Shown: piece after piece, positions 1-12,900 of the stretch
Layout: each line of letters opens with the position of its first letter
How positions within the stretch are numbered: position 1 is the first letter of the stretch
Notes under the pieces: generated by a model
Databases searched by the model: none
Seen by the model: only the letters and a program-made list of their open reading frames with translations
Told to the model about the DNA's origin: nothing
Translations under genes and position numbers: made by a program
From: Rotaria sordida
Lineage: Eukaryota > Rotifera > Eurotatoria > Philodinida > Philodinidae
Direction: 5' to 3'
Assembly (NCBI GenBank): GCA_905250125.1
Contig: CAJNOL010000656.1
Coordinates: 1-64,000, forward strand
DNA length: 64,000 nucleotides

Positions 1-758
1 AGAATTTGAAATTATTATTTTCTTATAATTTGAAGATAAAATTTCAAGGTTCCCTGAGATAGTGTAACTTTAGATTTTATATACGTTCAAAACTTTCTCC
101 TATATAGATTAGAATGAAGGAAAATTTTTGTAACTAAAAACTTGTTTGTTAAAGTATACGATTCAATCAAGAGACGTCTCAAAAGACGGAAAACTCTCAG
201 AAGTTCTTAAATATGATCAATTTTGAGTAATGTCAGAGTTCTTTTAACTTTATATAAACAAGTCAATGTGTCGTCCTATATTTAATTATATTTATTATGT
301 GTTATTCATGACAAATCGAGTTGATAAAAATTTTAGCTTCTTACCACTAAATTGAAAATTCAATTGCTGAAAATGAATTTTGATTTTCTGTTCGAGAATT
401 TTAATCGATTTCATATTTAATCGAAGATAATTTATAAGTATTCAATATGAATTTCTGAAAAAAAAACGCAACTATCAAAAAAAATAAAATAAATATATAT
501 ATATATGTTTTTTTTTTACTTGATAAAATATCTCGAAAATATAATTGTTGAATAATTAAACATATTTGTTCTTTGTTTCATTGATAATTAATATATTTAT
601 TTCATCTTCAATTTTTAATTTAAAAGTTGTTGAAGTATTGAACGAAATAAAAAATGTTTAACGAGTAAAATCATTTAATTATTTAAAGTTCGTTTAGAAA
701 AAATTTCTAATCCTTCATTGATTTTTCTAACGATTGAAATCAGTTTTTGTCAATTTGT

Positions 759-897
759 CAAGGGGGAAACGGCGGACTTGAAGTAGAAAAGTACGTCAAA
801 GTAGGAACAAGTAGCTTAAAGTAACTTCAAGTAGCTGAAAGTAACTTAAAGTAGCTCAAAGTAACTTCAAGTCCAAAAGTTCGCCGTTTCCCCCTTG
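759..897. repeat. Short TIR element with internal 10-bp repeats
   Basis: The ends are inverted copies: CAAGGGGGAAACGGCGGACTT on the left and, in reverse complement, CAAGGGGGAAACGGCGAACTT on the right (one mismatch). The inside, about 780-875, is a degenerate tandem array of a roughly 10-bp unit, AGTARCTTAA, in about nine copies. The size and structure fit a tiny non-autonomous element whose core is a minisatellite. No target duplication is certain. Confidence 0.6.
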
Positions 898-917
898 GAC
901 GTATGTCACAACATCGA

Positions 918-1271
918 CTATTGGAGTATCTATGCTAAAAGTTTCATCAATAAAGAGCGAGGATTTTTAGAGAAATCTGCAAATGTTTCTCATGTATAGT
1001 TGAAGTGAAACTTCTTGCAAGACTTGTTCTGCTACCATTTCTGGTTTAATTTTAACTTTGAAACAATAGTTAACTGTATTTTAGAATTATTTACATGTGA
1101 GAATATCTCACGAGTCTGTGACCATCATGTAAAGTTTTGAATTAAACCAGAAATGTAACAGGATAAGACTTACAATAAGTTTCACTTCAACTATACACGA
1201 GAAGCATTTGTAGATTTCTCTACCAATTCTCGCTCTTTATTGATGAAACTTTTAACATGAATACTCTAATA
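918..1271. repeat. Foldback element, about 350 bp
   Basis: The left arm begins CTATTGGAGTATCTATGC. The right arm in reverse complement begins CTATTAGAGTATTCATG. Both continue through AAAAGTTTCATCAATAAAG, and pairing extends over most of the element with a short centre near 1080. The arms differ at scattered positions, so the copy is not young. It has no coding capacity. Confidence 0.75.
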
Positions 1272-2680
1272 GCGGATGTATCTGTAATATATGTGTAAGG
1301 CCAGAAGACGATAGTATAGAGAAATAATCGAAAAAGTTGGTTCTCAAAAGCCTGTAAAATGACCTTTTCAAAATTATCCCGTATTTTATTAGAAAGCACT
1401 CTTCTATACAAAAACTAATTATTAGGGCAACATGTACAGTCTTACTGAGTTAGATTAATATGAGAGTCATGAGACCAGAATAAGTCACTACGGAAGAATA
1501 AGTTTATGGAAATCGTTTCAAAATAAACTGAACACCCTGTACTTCGTGCTTTCGTACATGAAGAGTTACTATTAAAAAACGAAACAAACCTGACTCTTCT
1601 TTAATTTTATTCTTTGGTTAGTTTTTGATATAACTATTTTTGGACATAAAATAATATTGGAAAAGTATGAATACAAGAGTTGATATTATACAAGTCATAA
1701 GAGTGTCAAGAGTTTTTGAAAAGATGAGAAAAAAACTACGTTTGTCGTTAAGATTCATTACCCTATGTGGACATTAACGACAGATGTATCTGAGTGTGAT
1801 AACAATTTTTCGGTCTTTTTCAAGCTTCATTTAACCATTTTCATGCAAAAAAATGTGAAGAATCGAAGAAAATTATCTAATATTCTTTTCAAAATCTGGA
1901 AAAAATTGCCTACGAATTTCTCGAAACTTGAAGTTTCCCTGAATCCAGAGAAAGTTGTCCAAGACATTTCTTAAAAATATCGAAGAATATTGCCTAGTAA
2001 GTTTCCCAAACTGGGAGCAAATCGACTCACAAAATATCCAAATCCGCTGAAAGTTTCAGTTAAAATTTCCAGGAGCAGCGGTAATACCACTATTCCCCAC
2101 CGATCGCGCCACCCCTTTAAATCTGGATGAAATATTGAAATTGTATACAGAAATGCATCATCGTTGTCTGTATTTTGGTGTTTGAATTTGAAACATAAAT
2201 GTTACCAATTGAGAGATGAAAAATAGACTAAAACACATCTGACTCAGGCTTAAGATCTGAGTTTGATGCATATTTGATTAGAATAATCTTATGTCATTTC
2301 TTTGTGTTCTTTTTACGTTATCAATACTCTATTGAATCAAAAAAAAATTGGCCTATTAATAAAAACCTTGCCCATTTTGCCCATCGTTTTTTTTTCTGGC
2401 ACAACAGAAGTTTGCCCATCGGTCTAAAAATCCTGGATACGCTACTGCCTGAAAATTTCATACAATTGGGATGTTTCTAGTCTGAGATCGATTTTTGAGA
2501 GAGGAGCTTTAAATTAGATTTCGTTTCTTAATTAAATGCTTTTATATTAAATGTATAGTTTGATATTCTTTTATAATGCATATTAGTTTATTATTAATCA
2601 ATAAATGAGTTCTATTTAAATCTTCATTTTTATTCTTAAATAATACTTAAAGATTTTCAAAGAAAATCAACAAAAAAAAT

Positions 2681-5600
2681 TTACGATGTTTCATTTTCAA
2701 ATGATGTAAATGACATATTTTCTTTTGCACTTAAACCTAATTTTTTAATAAATTGAATTTTTTCATTTGATAATTGTGTATTTTCAGTTCCTGTTGTTGA
2801 TTGTTGAATGACAAAATCTATAATAAATAAATGAAAATGAATGTTTGTTTGTTTGTTTTCTCTTTTGTATATTCGACAAAAAAAAAATCAATCTAACCTT
2901 GCATTTCATGTAAACGTTGATTAATATTATTTGGAAGATTTTTTGATAAAAATTTAATTAATGTTGGTACTGATTTGCCTGGTGCATGTATAAGTCGACC
3001 ATTATATACAGCATAAAATAGAAGAGTTACTGTTAAATGAAGAATCATTGCAGGATCTTGTTCTTCAGTTAATTTAGCTTTAAGTTTTTCACGTATATCC
3101 AATATTAAATCTCTAGAATATTTTTTTAAAAAAACCAAGATTGATATATTCGATGAAAATTTAAATACAAACTTTTCAGTTTTTTTATTTGGTCGTTTTA
3201 ATATTAATTGAAGTAATTCACTAGTTGCATCTTCAAGTCGAGTTAAAGTTATTTCAATATTCTTTTTTTTGTACAAAGAATAAAACAAAAAAAGAATTGT
3301 ACAGATAAAAATTTAAATAATTTTACTTTGCCATTAAGTGATTCATTAACTTTTGATAAGTGATTTCGACTTGATTCAGACATTTTTTGTATAATTTTAT
3401 TTCGTTCCTGAGAAATTATTTTCTTTATTTGTAATTTGAATATTTCTTATTCTTACTTCAATACTCAATTGTCCTGTTTTAGCACTTGCTGATGTATCCA
3501 ATTCTCGTATGATAATATCACACATATCAGTACAAAGTGAACGTATTAAATGTCGTTGTAAAGTATCAGCTAAATAAAATTTTTTTTAGTAAAAAACAAA
3601 CAAAATATTGTATAAAATTTGTTTTTTTTTCTACCAAGATTCATTTCATTTTCTGTAATTAATTGTTCAATTGAATGTAAAAATATACAAATATTTCCAT
3701 GTAATTGTTTAAGAGTTTCTTGTATAGTTTTCATTTCATTCTTTCGTGTTGTATCATTAGTTGTTTCATTTTCTTTCAATATAAAACTTTCTTTAACACG
3801 TTGAATAAATAAATCAAGATATTGACGGCTTTTTATACTAAATTAAAAAAAAAAAAAAAATTATTTATCAATGTTTTTTTTTGAAATGAATCAAAAAAAT
3901 TTTTACCTATGAAGATTATCAGTTAATAAATCAAGTATTTCATCAGGTAATTCGTCATTAATAGTTCGTATTTGAGTTTTTATTTCATCTTTACTTATAA
4001 AAGAAATTGTTTCTTGATTAGGATTTGTTTCTTCAACAACTTTTGATGCACCTTTTCGTTTACCCGTAGAAACATTAGGTTTTTTTCCAGTAGCACCTTT
4101 TGCTAATGATGGAGTAGCTAATGTAATATTACCTTGAAGAACAGCTGCATACATTTGTGGAGTACATTGAGCAGATTCCTAAAGAAAGATACATATTAAT
4201 ATTGTAACGAATTATTCCTTAATTAGTATTGTTTATCTTTTCTAAGATAGCTCTAAGATATGTTATTAATTGATCAAAATTTATTATCTATGTTAAAATA
4301 AAATGGACTCGATTATTTGTTGAATAACTCGACAACGCTGATAGCTATTAGCTAGAGATAGAAGTTTATCTGAGAATCAAACTATTTCGAAAGTTTTCTA
4401 GAGAATTTCAGGGAGTTTCTGGAAAATTATTGTCTGGTATCTTTGATTAATTCTCAGAAAATTATGACCATTTTACTGAATTTTCGACACTTTCCTAAGT
4501 ATTTACTGGAAAATCAAATTACGAAATTTCGACCTGAAAACTTGCCCATAGATAGGTTTTTCTGGAAGTTTTAGTCAAAAAGAATATTCCTTTTTTGAGA
4601 TATTGGCTTTTCAAGTAAAGTTGAAAATACATCCAATCAACCGAATCAGACAGTGATTTTCTAGAAAATTCCGTAGGAAACTTTCCAAGTATTTTGATTT
4701 TCAGATAAACTTCTATCGGCGTTGCCGAGTTATTCAACCAACAACCGAGTCCATTTTATTTTGAAACTCGATAAAAAAGTAATGGATCATTTGAAAACGT
4801 TTTCTCGTTGGATAGGAGAATTATAAGATATTTACAGTATATGTCATATATCAACAATTTAAAATTGCAGTAAATATGTTCAATGTTTTTTAAATGTAAA
4901 CAAGTCAATCGAATTATCTTTGGAATAAATACTACTAGAAATTTTGATTACTATATTTCAACGATCAAGTTTTATTACAAAAAATGTTCACATTCGATAT
5001 ATTCCTGTATTTTTTATATCAAAAAGAAAAATATTATGAATGAAATTCAATGAGTTGAGTTTTGGTATAATCAATATGACTTTTTGCAAAACTAAAATGT
5101 AAAATTCTTATACACTTTTGAACTGCTAATGAATTCTTTTTTTTCTATATTCATCTTAGATTTTTAAAAAATTAAACAGTATTTTATTTTAGTAATAAAT
5201 GTCTATAGTTCGTAGCATTTGGATAACTATCGCTGTTATTTAAGTAATCAAACAATAAAGACATTTGTTCATCAATACTATTCAATCTATATCTTACTTT
5301 TTCAACACATTCTTGACAAATTTCATTTAATTTCTTATCGATTTTTTCTTGTAATTCTTTTCCAATAATAAATGTATTTGATAGAAATTCTCCACCTAAT
5401 GATTTAATTAATTCTTTAATTGATATTTCTATTTTAAATAATTTTTCAATATCATTTTCATTAAAACTATTTGGCATTAATGTTGTTATATCAATATATT
5501 CATTTGAAACTAGACCATGTTCAATATTCATTTCTAATTGTGGTAAAAATTTTAATTTATCAATACAACCAGATATTAAAAAAAGTATTTGATTACGATC

Positions 5601-8414
5601 TTTTAATACTAATTTTGTTTGTCCTTCAGGATCAGTTACACCAAGATTACGTACAAGTGTATATTCAATATAACCATTTTGAGAAAAAAATGATTCAATA
5701 TATTTAGCTTGAGCATCAATATAAAGTTTTGGATAAAATATTGCACTTTCTTTTGTTGTACCAATAAGATTTCCATTGATTCGATTATCTCGAATTAAAT
5801 TAATAATAAGATCTATTAAAAACAAAACAAATTTTTAGTTTTAAAGAAGAAATAGCAGTTTCACTATTTTTCATTTCACGATATTGAAATCATGTGACAT
5901 ATGCGCATTTATGACGATACTCTTCTGAGATTTTTTTTTTGTTAGATCAAAACTTTAAAATCTGACTTTACAATTTTTTGCATCTACGGTATCCCTCAGA
6001 GATTGAAAAAAAGATTTTTATCGTTAAAGATCCCTGAGAAATGAAATTTTCAATGAAGATGTGTCTCGAGTTAGAAATTTCACGGTATAAATTCCAGGTC
6101 AATACATTGAATCTACGAAGAGTTAGATTTCCGTACGTCTCAAATGCTAGAAAGCTCGAGTAGATTTCAAAATGTGGTGCTACAACTTAACAGGGTACGA
6201 TTTTCTCTTAGCTTGGTTTTTTAGAAAACTCCTCTGATGAAATATGAAAAACTCAAGAGGTGTAAGTTAGTTTTTACCGTCATTTTGACATCAAGTTCAG
6301 CTTTCTAGCGTTTAAGATGGCGGAGAAATCTGAGATGCACGAAAACGTAAAGGTCAAAAACTCTATTTTGACAACTCAAAATATAGCATTAAAACAAAAA
6401 TAAGGTCGAAAAGCTTTTGTGACTTTCTAGAAATCATGTTTTTTCAGCTAAAATCTACAGAATCGTCCCCATTTGTCAAACACAATAAATTCGATCGGAT
6501 TGAAACTTTTTCTACAGATAGTAAAGACACTTTAAGATGCATACTTTTTTTTTGTTTTGAAAAATATTGTATCGCTGAGTTTTGACAGATCATACGAGAC
6601 AAGCACTATTCAAAAAACAAAAACATGTGCTTTTTTAAGGCACTCTTCGTATTTGGGCTTCTTTATTCGAACAGTACGAGATAGAAAGAAACCAAAAAAA
6701 TTAGTCATCCCAAACAGTATCTAGCAGCTCTATAGGATGTACTGCGGCTGAGAAATGAGGACAATTTTTAGCCATTGTGATCCTAATATCTTCTAGAAAG
6801 AAGCATTTTGGAAGAGAGTAGACACTTTGCTCTATCTAACAAGCTATAAATCACAAATTTGACTTTTTTTGAGGGACCTCTTAATTTAAAAATTTTGTAT
6901 TTCATCTAATAGAACTTGTCACACTAATCACCACAAATATCATATTTTTGTTGAAATTCGATCGAATAATAAGAAAGAAATGACGAATTTTCTAGTTCGA
7001 ATCCTTATAGTACTCTATCAACTCAGTCTTGATTCTAAGTGTTTCTCACATTGAGATCAATAATAGATTTCTCTGATGCACAAATACTTTCTTAAAATGA
7101 AAATACAAGTTACATCTTGTATTTTACAATTGAACACATGAAAGAGAAGATAACATTGAGTATACAGTATGAGTTCGGAAGTGAATGAAAACTCTTTCAT
7201 AGAGTTACGGAATAGGAATTTTCTTTTCATTAACACGTACATAATTTGAAATATTGTTTCAAAATTTTGACTTAAGAAAAAAAAAACTCAGAAGATTATT
7301 CTTATAAATACACAAGTATTATTTGATTCGAATTTCATGAAATGAAAAATAATGAAAAATGTCACTTCTCGTTTTAATTTTTCTTACTTTGAATAAGATT
7401 TTCATTAACACGTGTATTTTTATTTATTTCATTGATACGTACAGGTAAAAATGCTGCTTGAAGATAACCAATAAGAATATTTTGTTGTAAACGAACATAA
7501 TTTTCTGTATATAATGTACCAGATTCAAATTTAATATTATGTATTGATGAACTAAGAATTCGATTTGTTAAAATTGTATTTAAATATTCTGTTGGTAAAT
7601 CGAATTGACGAATTAATTCACTAAATGGTATAAGACCACGTTCAATTAACATATCATTTATTTCTTCAACTAAACGATTTGTATATTCACTTGAAATACA
7701 AAAAAGAATAAAGCGTCTTTCTTTTTAAAATTTCAATTAAAACAGAAAGAAAAAAAACATACGCTGAAATAAATTGTCCCAAAATAAATTGTAATGTTGG
7801 ATCTTCTTTACAAACATCACCAACTTTACTTTCAATATAACTTAAATCAATTTTAAGATGTTGAGCTAAATCAACAATATTGATACGACCTGAAATATTA
7901 AAATTAAATTTACAAAAAAAATATATATATATATTTTGAGATCAAGTATTTTTAGCATCTACGCTTGCAATGATAGAACTGATACATTACTGCATAAGAA
8001 TAAAAATATGCTATGCCGAAAATTTGAATTTACTTTTTTAAAAGAGAAAATTACATTCGAAATAATAAGCAATTATTCTTTCGTCTAAATTTACTATTAA
8101 AACATCATATGAATAATATACCTTCGTTTGCATAAATTTCATCGAGAATTTCTCGAATAAGTCGTTGTTCAGTGATAATATCTTTTCCATCAGTTGTATA
8201 AATAACATTTAATAAACCTTCTTTAACTAAAAGACCAATTAATTCAACACAATTTCGTTCTGATAATCTAAATTAAAATAATTATAAATGAATATTCATT
8301 TAATGAAGATAATTTTTTATTATATTATACATACTTATTAGTTGTTTCTGTTAATTGTAAATTAAGAAAATCAGCACGTAAACTACGAATTTCATCCCAT
8401 GTAACATCAGCCAT
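2681..8414 (-). CDS. UFL1: E3 UFM1-protein ligase 1 (UFL1), 12 exons
   Basis: UFL1 transfers the ubiquitin-like modifier UFM1 to substrates such as ribosomal protein RPL26 at the ER. Exons (5' to 3'): 8335-8414, 8122-8267, 7763-7889, 7388-7689, 5298-5812, 3907-4178, 3635-3837, 3457-3569, 3327-3407, 3173-3261, 2898-3112, 2681-2817. They sum to 2280 nt, giving 759 residues (human 794). The N-terminus MADVTWDEIRSLRADF mirrors human MADAWEEIRRLAADF. KLSERNC, GGRINIVDLAQHL, FFSQNGYIEY and DPAMILHLTVTLLFY match the family in order. Exon 5 is ended at 5298, at a GTAAGATATAG donor, because the next exon continues the family alignment in phase. The exon 10/11 intron was also placed by homology. Introns 4 (1575 bp) and 5 (1119 bp) carry palindromic insertions; the others are short. 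Confidence 0.95.
4294..4763. repeat. Foldback element in UFL1 intron 5
   Basis: The left arm contains AAAATAAAATGGACTCG and GAATAACTCG. The right arm carries the inverted counterparts CGAGTTATTC and CGAGTCCATTTTATTTT. The two arms meet near 4530. It lies wholly inside the 4179-5297 intron of UFL1. It has no ORF of significance and looks like a non-autonomous DNA element. Confidence 0.75.
6060..6375. repeat. Palindromic element in UFL1 intron 4
   Basis: Around 6130-6160 the text CTCAAATGCTAGAAAGCTC is matched in inverse by GAGTT/CAGCTTTCTAGCGTTTAAG around 6297-6318, and flanking sequence (GAGTTAGATTTC against GAAATCTGAG) also pairs. The borders are approximate. The rest of the 5813-7387 intron shows nothing else I recognise. 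Confidence 0.55.
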
Positions 8415-8667
8415 GATTGATTATTACCACGTTAAAAATAAAAGAAAATAAATAATAATACTAACACGTAATAATTAACTAGCGAATAGACAAATTCTAA
8501 ACAACCAATCATTGTTTTTACCTATAAAAACATCAGACAGAGAGCGCTCTAGTTTACGAACACATAATCCATCCAATATTATTATCTATAGTTTTTTTTT
8601 TGCTATTTGTTAAAAAATCAATTTTGTTCTTGAAATAGCTTTTCATCTTTTGGATGAATTCATCAGA

Positions 8668-9681
8668 TAAATACTGGCCACGTAGTGGGACTGTATTTCC
8701 TATAATTCCTATATTTTTAAAATTAGTCCTATAATGGACTATATTTCAAGGTTTTTTCCTATATTCCTATATTTTTCGAAAAATTGAAGATTCCTCGCAA
8801 AAAAAGTCGCATATTCTTTGATCTGAATGTCAAGAAAGCAGCAATAAGACGTTTAATGGAAGAAAATACAGAACATGTTTGTGTAAATGAAGTCTGTAAG
8901 CAATTATTGTAAGAAAAAGAAGAAATATTAATGAAACTAAAAAATTTTCAGCATGAACTTCATGAAGACGACTAGACAGTCACCAATAACAGTGGACGTT
9001 TACTAGAATCCGCAATCAATAAATAGTCTTGATATAGTTAGAGCTACAAGATTAACTAATTATGATAATACTGAAAGTAAAACGATCTGGAACAGATGTC
9101 GAAAGTGCAGAACAGTTGATTAAGATTAGAAATGAACGAAAAAATGATTTGGGTCAAGAATAACAGAAACGACAAAAACTACAACTGATTCAGCGATTGC
9201 TTATAATTAAAACAGATTTACACTTGTATATATTTCAAAATATAATTTTAGGTATGACAGATGTTTTAATAGTATTAAAAAGAGGTATAGTTTATATTGT
9301 GTAAACCAAAAAATAAATTCTTTGTGGTCTCTATTGCATTTGGTTGCGTTTATAATCCTATAGTTTAGTATCTGTAGAGTAGTTGAAAATAAATCAAACA
9401 CAAATTATTGTTTTTCATTTCTGAAAGAAATATTTTATTATGATACTGTTTTTCACAAGTCGCAGATATTTTTCTTTAGTTCATCAGATACATATCAAAT
9501 AAAATAGTCTATAATCTTCAATGCAATTGAAAGATTTCTCCGACTTCTAAAGACTTGAGCAAAAATCAGTATTCTATATATTTCCTATACAGTTCGAGAA
9601 AATCCTATATAAATTGTGGTGGTCAATTCCTATATATTCCTATATTCCCATAGAGTGGTGCTACGAGGCCAGGATAAATAT
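8668..9681. mobile_element. Degenerate TIR element between UFL1 and CTNNAL1
   Basis: The left end reads ATAAATACTGGCCACGTAG. The right end in reverse complement reads ATATTTATCCTGGCCTCGTAG. Both are followed inward by runs of CCTATATT repeats (8698-8780 and 9575-9655). The element is about 1.0 kb. A short frame near 8815-8980 gives KKAAIRRLMEENTEHVC before stops, perhaps a transposase remnant, but I cannot assign a family. It fills most of the 1.5 kb gap between the UFL1 start and the CTNNAL1 stop. Confidence 0.6.
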
Positions 9682-9944
9682 GTTTTTCATTTTGTTTTTT
9701 CTATTATATTTTATCCTTTATATGTATTTCTTATGCGCAAACTGGTTGTGAAAAGAAGAGAACAATAAAAAAACAAAATATACAAGTCTGAGATAATAAT
9801 ATTGACTAATATTAGGATATAAAATGGTATTCCACACATAGAAAAGAAAAAAAAAAACACAAATTTATAAAGAGATCAATCACACAATAGTTGATCACGA
9901 TAAAAAATAAAAACTGAAAATAATCAAAAAAACAAAAAAATTTC

Positions 9945-12900
9945 TTATATACAATCAAAGTCTGGTAAATAAGTTGATGGTCGTTGTAATGATGATGAAC
10001 GTATTGTACGTTCAGATCTTGATTCCATACGATCATCTCGTTCCATAGGTGTTTTTCGATGCCATTTACTAGATGATAATGATGGTCGTGAATAATTATG
10101 ATTATTTGATATAGAACGATAATCAACAATATTATACTATAAGAAAATAAATCTTTTGAAAAAATTATTTTTTGTTTTTTATTTTACTTTTGATTGACAA
10201 ACAAAAACATTTGTACATAAACGAGTTACTGCATTCATTAAATCTCGTGTTTCACATATAACAGTATCAACCTAAAACAAACATTTCTATTTTCAACAAA
10301 TTCTCATGTTTTAAATACTTTTGCAAATGTTGAATTTTTTCCTGAAACAGAAGTTTTTAATTTTAATTTTAATTGATGACACATTAATGGTATTCTTTCT
10401 AATTGTGTTAAAATATCTTGTCGAGCATTTTTATTTGGTATCTATAAAATCAAAAAATTCTTTAACTTTTTTGTTTTTTTCACCAATAAATTTACTTGAT
10501 TAGCAAATTCATGAATAATAGCTGATAAACGAGCACCTTCTTCAACAAAATAATATGATTGTGTAAATAAATCTTGTGTTGTACGTAAAGTTCCTTCGCC
10601 TCGAGTAAATAAATACATAGAAAATGCCATTGATGACATATTTTTTGCACGCTATTTTTATATAAAATTTATTAAAAATAATATTTAGAAAATAAAAATA
10701 AATATCAAACTTTAGCTATTTCATTTTGTGGTTCATCCCATTTTTCAGCTTCAGTATCCATTTCTGATGTAATTAATTTCATTTCAAGACCAGCTTTAGC
10801 AATTTTAGCTTGTTCATCAGAATCAAGTTTTGTTGGTTTAAAACCAGCTAAAAATTCATTTTTTTTTCAAAAAGATATATAGAAAATATTTATAAAAACA
10901 AAATAACAATTACTTTTTGATGTTGTTCCATGTTTACCAGGTCTTGGTAATGATAAATAAACTGTTTTTTCACCACGACCTTCAATAACATCTTGAATTT
11001 CTTTAACAAGAATTGAAAAATCATTTATTTGTTGTTCCCAAAAACGACAGAGAACATCGAGATTTTCTTTTGGTACTCGACTAGTTCCATGTGCAGCAAC
11101 AGATTGTGATGATGCAATGATCTATAATTACATATGAACAATTTCATTTGTTACCGATGTGAATTATTTCTAGATATCCTGAAAAACTCAAATCTCTATT
11201 CCACTGAATTACTATTGAAAAATTATCATTAGCGATGTGATAGAAAAAAAAAACCAACAAAAAGTTTTCACTGCATACATTTTCATGTATAAATACTGTA
11301 AGTTCACAAAGTTAGATAATTATTTGCTAATTATGTTTTAATTAGATGTGAATGGAAAGAGGCGATATTTTTATATAAGTTCATACTAAAAGGAATTATT
11401 CAAAAAAGTAGATTTTATAAAGAGTAAAAGTCAAATCGAAGATGATCATGTTAACTATTTCTTGCCTGTGACTAAAGTTTAAGGTCTGGGACTGAAATTC
11501 GTCTGATGATGTAATCACTACAACCCCTAATATGAGCAAAAAAAGTTTGAATCACATCACTTAAATGCTGATCTAGTTGGCGTATTGAATGTTCGGTAGT
11601 TTTTGATGGTATAGACAAACCTATGAAAGTTACAGCAGAATGAACACTATGGTACTATTATCGTAATCATACGATAATTACATTCGCTTCATAAATCATC
11701 ATTTGTTGTAATATATAAATTGAGTTTGAAAGGTCTATTCTTCCAGTCGATGATATAATTGAAAATGATTAGTTTTGGCATAACAAAGCCAAATTTTACA
11801 TTTCTTGTAATAAGTGCTGGTCCTTTTTCAATAATCTGAAAAATGGCACCTATAGGTGCTATTCGTAAGAAAGAGTTAAAGAACAATAATATCGATTAGA
11901 ATCGATATGAATTTTCATTCTATAATCTGATCGTTCTTTTTTTCTTACTTGAAAATCAACGATCAAAAACTCATTGAATTCAAAAATTTTAAATTAATTG
12001 CAGTAGTAAAAAGAAACGAGAAATATCTAGTATAAGTACGAATATTTTGAGAAAGAACTTTTCCTTAAGTTGATTGATAATTACCATTAGATTTTAGCCT
12101 CTAAGAAAAAAAATTTCATGTTAAGACTTTGAGCTTTAGATAATATCATGTACTCTGCTAAATGCCTTTATATTTGAGAACTATCTTTATCATTCATGTT
12201 GTTAAATAGAGTAATTTATGAGTAAGATTTATCTTCTTTTGTTTATATGTTAGTAAAATTTTTTTCACAAATATAAACTTAAAGCGGGAAGAGTCCCATT
12301 AGCAAAAGTTGAATGTCACTGTTCAGTCAGCTGTACTGAGATAATAAGAAAGCTTCACACTCATACGCTTGGATCAATTTTTAGCTTTCGCTTTTCTAAT
12401 ATTGCACTTCACAGGGACTTAAAAAATTAAGTTTACAGTAATATGATGAAATGAATATAAACATTCATGTATTTCAAATGCACGAAATTTTTTGGGTCTA
12501 CTGTATAACTCATCCAATCAGTTTCCATTCGCTCGTTAACATCAGAATTTCTTCATATGCTTCAGATTATCAAAATTTTCTCTTCCGGAAGGATTAACGC
12601 GATCTTCGGATTACTGTCGTACCACTTCCCTGGACCTCCACAATGCATAAAACACTAAGTCTACTGAAAACTTACCATATTTGATAAATTTTGAAATAAT
12701 GTATCATGATATTCACTTGATACTTGTAATTGATCACATGAACTAATATGTTTCAAAAGTTTACTTAACTAAAAAATATGAAGATTATTATCAAAATAAA
12801 TTTTTTTTTTTTTTTTTTTATATCAAACCTCAATAGCAATGTCAGCTTGTTCACGAAAACGATCGATTGATTCTTGTAATAAATCTAATCGAGCAGTTAA

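Larger units (their letters stand above)
1..2680. other. Gene-free 5' flank of the window
   Basis: AT-rich sequence with stops in all frames and no recognisable exon. It contains two small palindromic elements (about 759-897 and 918-1271), listed separately. At about 2435-2450 there is a GGATACGCTACTGCCTG stretch that resembles, in reverse complement, the GCAGTAGCGTAGCCAGGA at about 23062. It is probably the end of an old dispersed element. Nothing else was recognised. Confidence 0.7.

Noticed and set aside
5184-5297. Continuation of UFL1 exon 5 as RYRLNSIDEQMSLLFDYLNN..
   Set aside because: A strong GTAAGATATAG donor at 5297 lies in phase, and the next exon (from 4178) carries the conserved DEI segment; the frame downstream of the donor is intron read-through.
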